64,000 bases of DNA, taken from positions 216,571 through 280,570 of the forward strand of contig JAFQZK010000037.1 of assembly GCA_017405965.1 (NCBI GenBank), written 5' to 3'. Source of the DNA: Muribaculaceae bacterium (GTDB lineage: Bacteria; Bacteroidota; Bacteroidia; Bacteroidales; Muribaculaceae). The notes beneath the pieces are model-generated. The model searched no databases, had not been told where the DNA came from, and was given only the letters and a program-made list of their open reading frames with translations. Shown piece by piece: positions 61,976 through 64,000 of this stretch. The stretch's first letter is position 1. The number at the start of each line of letters is the position of its first letter. The translations under genes and the position numbers were made by a program.

Positions 61976-64000
61976 TCAGGCTACGCCGCCGTAGCGTTGC
62001 TGGACATACTCGAACACGGCATCCTTGTAGCTATCGATGCTCTCGTCGCTGTAGCTCTCGGGCAGCATCTCCCACAGGGTGTCGCGGATGGTGATGATGA
62101 TGGCGGCCTTGGTCTCGCGCTTCTCGAACGGGTGGTCCATCGTTGCCAATTGGTTCTTGATTTTCTCGAGCAGCTCGACGGCGACTTCCTTGATTTTCTT
62201 GATTTCGGCCTTAGTGAGGTCGTCCTTCATCAACAGGTCATACATCGACAGCTGCTCGTCGTTCTCGAAGCCCTCGCGCACGTAGCGCCTTTCCTCCTCG
62301 CTCAACTTCTTGGACAGGTCCATCAGTTCCTCAAAGATTTTCTCGATGGAGGCGCGGTCCTGCTCCTGGTTGTAGGACTCGATGATTTCCTGGTAGCGCT
62401 CGTAGAAGTTGATGCGTGACGGGTTTTGTGCCAGCATCTCGGCCAACCGTTCCTGCAGCAGTTCCTGGATATCCTTTAGCAGCAGGTTCTTCTGCTTGGC
62501 CTTGGCAAACTCACGCTGCAGCAGGTCAAAGTCGATGCGACTGATGTCAAATCGGCGTCCGCTCTCGGCGACAACCGAGGAGTCAATCTCCAGGTGCTCA
62601 TCGATAATCTCATTGATGGCGACACTCAAGTCGGTGATGTCGGCATGTTTGCGCTTCTTCTGCAATTCCTTGTAGATGGCCTCGATGGCATCCTTGGCCT
62701 GCTTGCGCTCAGGCGTGATATCATCGCGGTCAAGGTATTTCCAGCGGTTGAGCAGCGTGGTGGCTAGCGTGCAATAGGACTTCCTGATTTCCACCGTGGC
62801 GCACATGGCATCGGCAGCCGTCTTGAGCATGGACAGTTTCATGAAGCTCTCGGCCTCGATCAGTTCTTGCAGGTCGATGCTATGCTCTTTCAGGAACTCA
62901 CGGGTGGCAGCGATGGTCTCGTCCACGCTCTTGATGAGTTTCTCCTTGTCGATGGTCGGGTCGTTGCCCTCCAGTCCCTTAGCATTGGCAGTGTAGTCGG
63001 CCAATGCTTGTTTCAAGGCTTTCACGATGCCGATGTAATCCACCACCAGGCCGTTGGTCTTGCCCTCAGCAACGCGGTTGGCGCGGGCGATGGTCTGCAT
63101 CAGGGTGTGAGCCTTCATGGGTTTGTCGATATACAGGCACGACAGCGTCTTCACGTCAAAGCCCGTGAGCCACATGGCGCAAACGAACACGATTCTCAGC
63201 CTTGACTCGGGATCCTTGAATTCCTTGTCCAGCTCGCGCTTCATCATCTTCTCGCGGTGCGGCACGATGTCGAGGCCCCACTTGTTGAAGGTCTGCATCT
63301 CGTTCTGCTCCTGCGAGACGACCACGGCCATCTCGGTCTCCTGCATCCACTCCAGTTTGCGCTTCAGCTCCTGGTACTCCTGCTGTGACGTGCATTTGTC
63401 CAGCTGTTTCTCCACCGCCTTGATTTCCTGTTGCCAGTACTCCTGCACATAGTCGTACATGCGCACACAGGTCACCTTGTTGTAGCACACCATCATCGCC
63501 TTGCCGCTGGTCCACAGGTCGCTGTAGTGCTTCACGAAGTCCTGAGCGACGACGCGCAGGCGTTTCTTGGCGGTGAGCAGGTGTACCTCCTTGGCAAACT
63601 CCTGCTCTAGCTTGGCCAGTTGCGACGAGTCCATATCGCCCGCTTCCTCGAGCGCGGCAGCGATTTCCTCGTTGATTTCGGGGTTCTTGAGTTCCTGCAG
63701 ACGTTCGCCTCGGTTCTCGTAGTACAGGGGCACGGTGGCCTTGTCCTCGACGGCACGCTTGAAGTCATAGATGCTCACATAGCCGCCGAAGGTTCTCGCT
63801 GTGATGTTGTCGTTCTTCAACAGCGGCGTGCCCGTGAAACCGATGCGGCTGGCCGTGGGCAGCAGGTGCATCAGGTTCTCAGCAAAGATGCCGTTCTGGG
63901 TCCTGTGGGCCTCGTCGCTCATCACGATGATGTCGTGGTCGGGGTAGATGGGCTCGGCCTTGGCGGCGGTGTCGTTGAACTTCTGGATGAGCGAGAAGAC
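61976..64000 (-). CDS. Type I restriction enzyme R subunit (HsdR), 5' part off the window
   Basis: About 675 codons are visible and the frame stays open to the right edge. HsdR is the translocase and nuclease subunit of a type I restriction system. The helicase core shows the DEAH box (HDIIVMSDEAHR), motif III IGFTGTPLL, and the motif V/VI regions VFVCAMWLTGFDVKTLSCLYIDKPMKAHTLMQTIARANRVAEGK. The N-terminal nuclease domain and Walker A lie outside. The C-terminal part is a long helical region. No hsdM or hsdS gene is in view; they may lie beyond the right edge, upstream of this minus-strand gene. Confidence 0.93.
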   Translation of the reverse strand, partial: VFSLIQKFNDTAAKAEPIYPDHDIIVMSDEAHRTQNGIFAENLMHLLPTASRIGFTGTPLLKNDNITARTFGGYVSIYDFKRAVEDKATVPLYYENRGERLQELKNPEINEEIAAALEEAGDMDSSQLAKLEQEFAKEVHLLTAKKRLRVVAQDFVKHYSDLWTSGKAMMVCYNKVTCVRMYDYVQEYWQQEIKAVEKQLDKCTSQQEYQELKRKLEWMQETEMAVVVSQEQNEMQTFNKWGLDIVPHREKMMKRELDKEFKDPESRLRIVFVCAMWLTGFDVKTLSCLYIDKPMKAHTLMQTIARANRVAEGKTNGLVVDYIGIVKALKQALADYTANAKGLEGNDPTIDKEKLIKSVDETIAATREFLKEHSIDLQELIEAESFMKLSMLKTAADAMCATVEIRKSYCTLATTLLNRWKYLDRDDITPERKQAKDAIEAIYKELQKKRKHADITDLSVAINEIIDEHLEIDSSVVAESGRRFDISRIDFDLLQREFAKAKQKNLLLKDIQELLQERLAEMLAQNPSRINFYERYQEIIESYNQEQDRASIEKIFEELMDLSKKLSEEERRYVREGFENDEQLSMYDLLMKDDLTKAEIKKIKEVAVELLEKIKNQLATMDHPFEKRETKAAIIITIRDTLWEMLPESYSDESIDSYKDAVFEYVQQRYGGVA

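Noticed and set aside
1-64000. tRNA, rRNA or CRISPR arrays
   Set aside because: No cloverleaf with a TTCRA arm, no rRNA sequence and no regularly spaced repeats of 24-40 bases were seen.

Overview
The window looks like chromosomal DNA of a Bacteroidales bacterium. Promoters repeatedly carry the Bacteroidetes TAnnTTTG -7 element, and clear purine-rich Shine-Dalgarno sites are rare. The gene content fits: fused FeoA-FeoB, NspC, a DUF5103 protein, a small TonB-dependent receptor, BspA-type leucine-rich repeats and C-terminal dockerin-like modules. Muribaculaceae or Prevotellaceae are the most natural guesses, but the sequence alone does not settle the family. Most of the window has moderate-to-high G+C; about 46.4-52.6 kb is clearly AT-richer.

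Layout. 0-7.3 kb: a truncated M3 peptidase and mutS2 (both -), a candidate structured small RNA, a secreted C1-type cysteine peptidase, ridA and holA. 7.3-18.7 kb: a secreted GH53 endo-galactanase followed by four tandem paralogous secreted subtilases; all five proteins end in two-repeat dockerin-like modules. 18.8-25 kb: a small lipoprotein, gpmI, a BspA-like leucine-rich repeat protein with a dockerin-like end, an M64 metallopeptidase and a small HsdR_N-type nuclease-fold protein. 25.1-30.1 kb: five tightly packed secreted proteins of unknown function, the last with a YARHG domain. 30.2-46.4 kb: a UvrD/PcrA-type helicase, nspC, a DUF5103 protein, a Ca2+/Na+ antiporter, alaS, a MerR-type regulator, an OmpP1/FadL-like outer-membrane protein, a low-complexity secreted protein, a TrmN6-type methyltransferase, and feoAB with a tiny Cys-rich partner.

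46.4-52.6 kb: an AT-rich island that I consider the most interesting part. It encodes a YcaO-domain protein, a radical SAM/SPASM protein, a 45-residue Cys-rich peptide with a CxxCxxC core (a strong RiPP precursor candidate), a GT92-like glycosyltransferase, a MORN/TM/SH3 protein and a short leucine-rich repeat protein. The island lies between the feo operon and the 3' end of radA, and a 27-base copy of the radA 3' end sits at its far side. This suggests site-specific insertion at radA.

52.6-64 kb: radA, a TrmH-type RNA methyltransferase coupled to an ADP-ribosylglycohydrolase, a small unknown gene, dut, a TPR protein coupled to a DUF4292 lipoprotein, a TonB-dependent receptor, and the 3' two-thirds or so of a type I restriction HsdR subunit running off the end. 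Several intercistronic gaps hold short tandem repeats (7-14 bases) right next to start codons. I saw no tRNA, rRNA, CRISPR array or complete insertion sequence.
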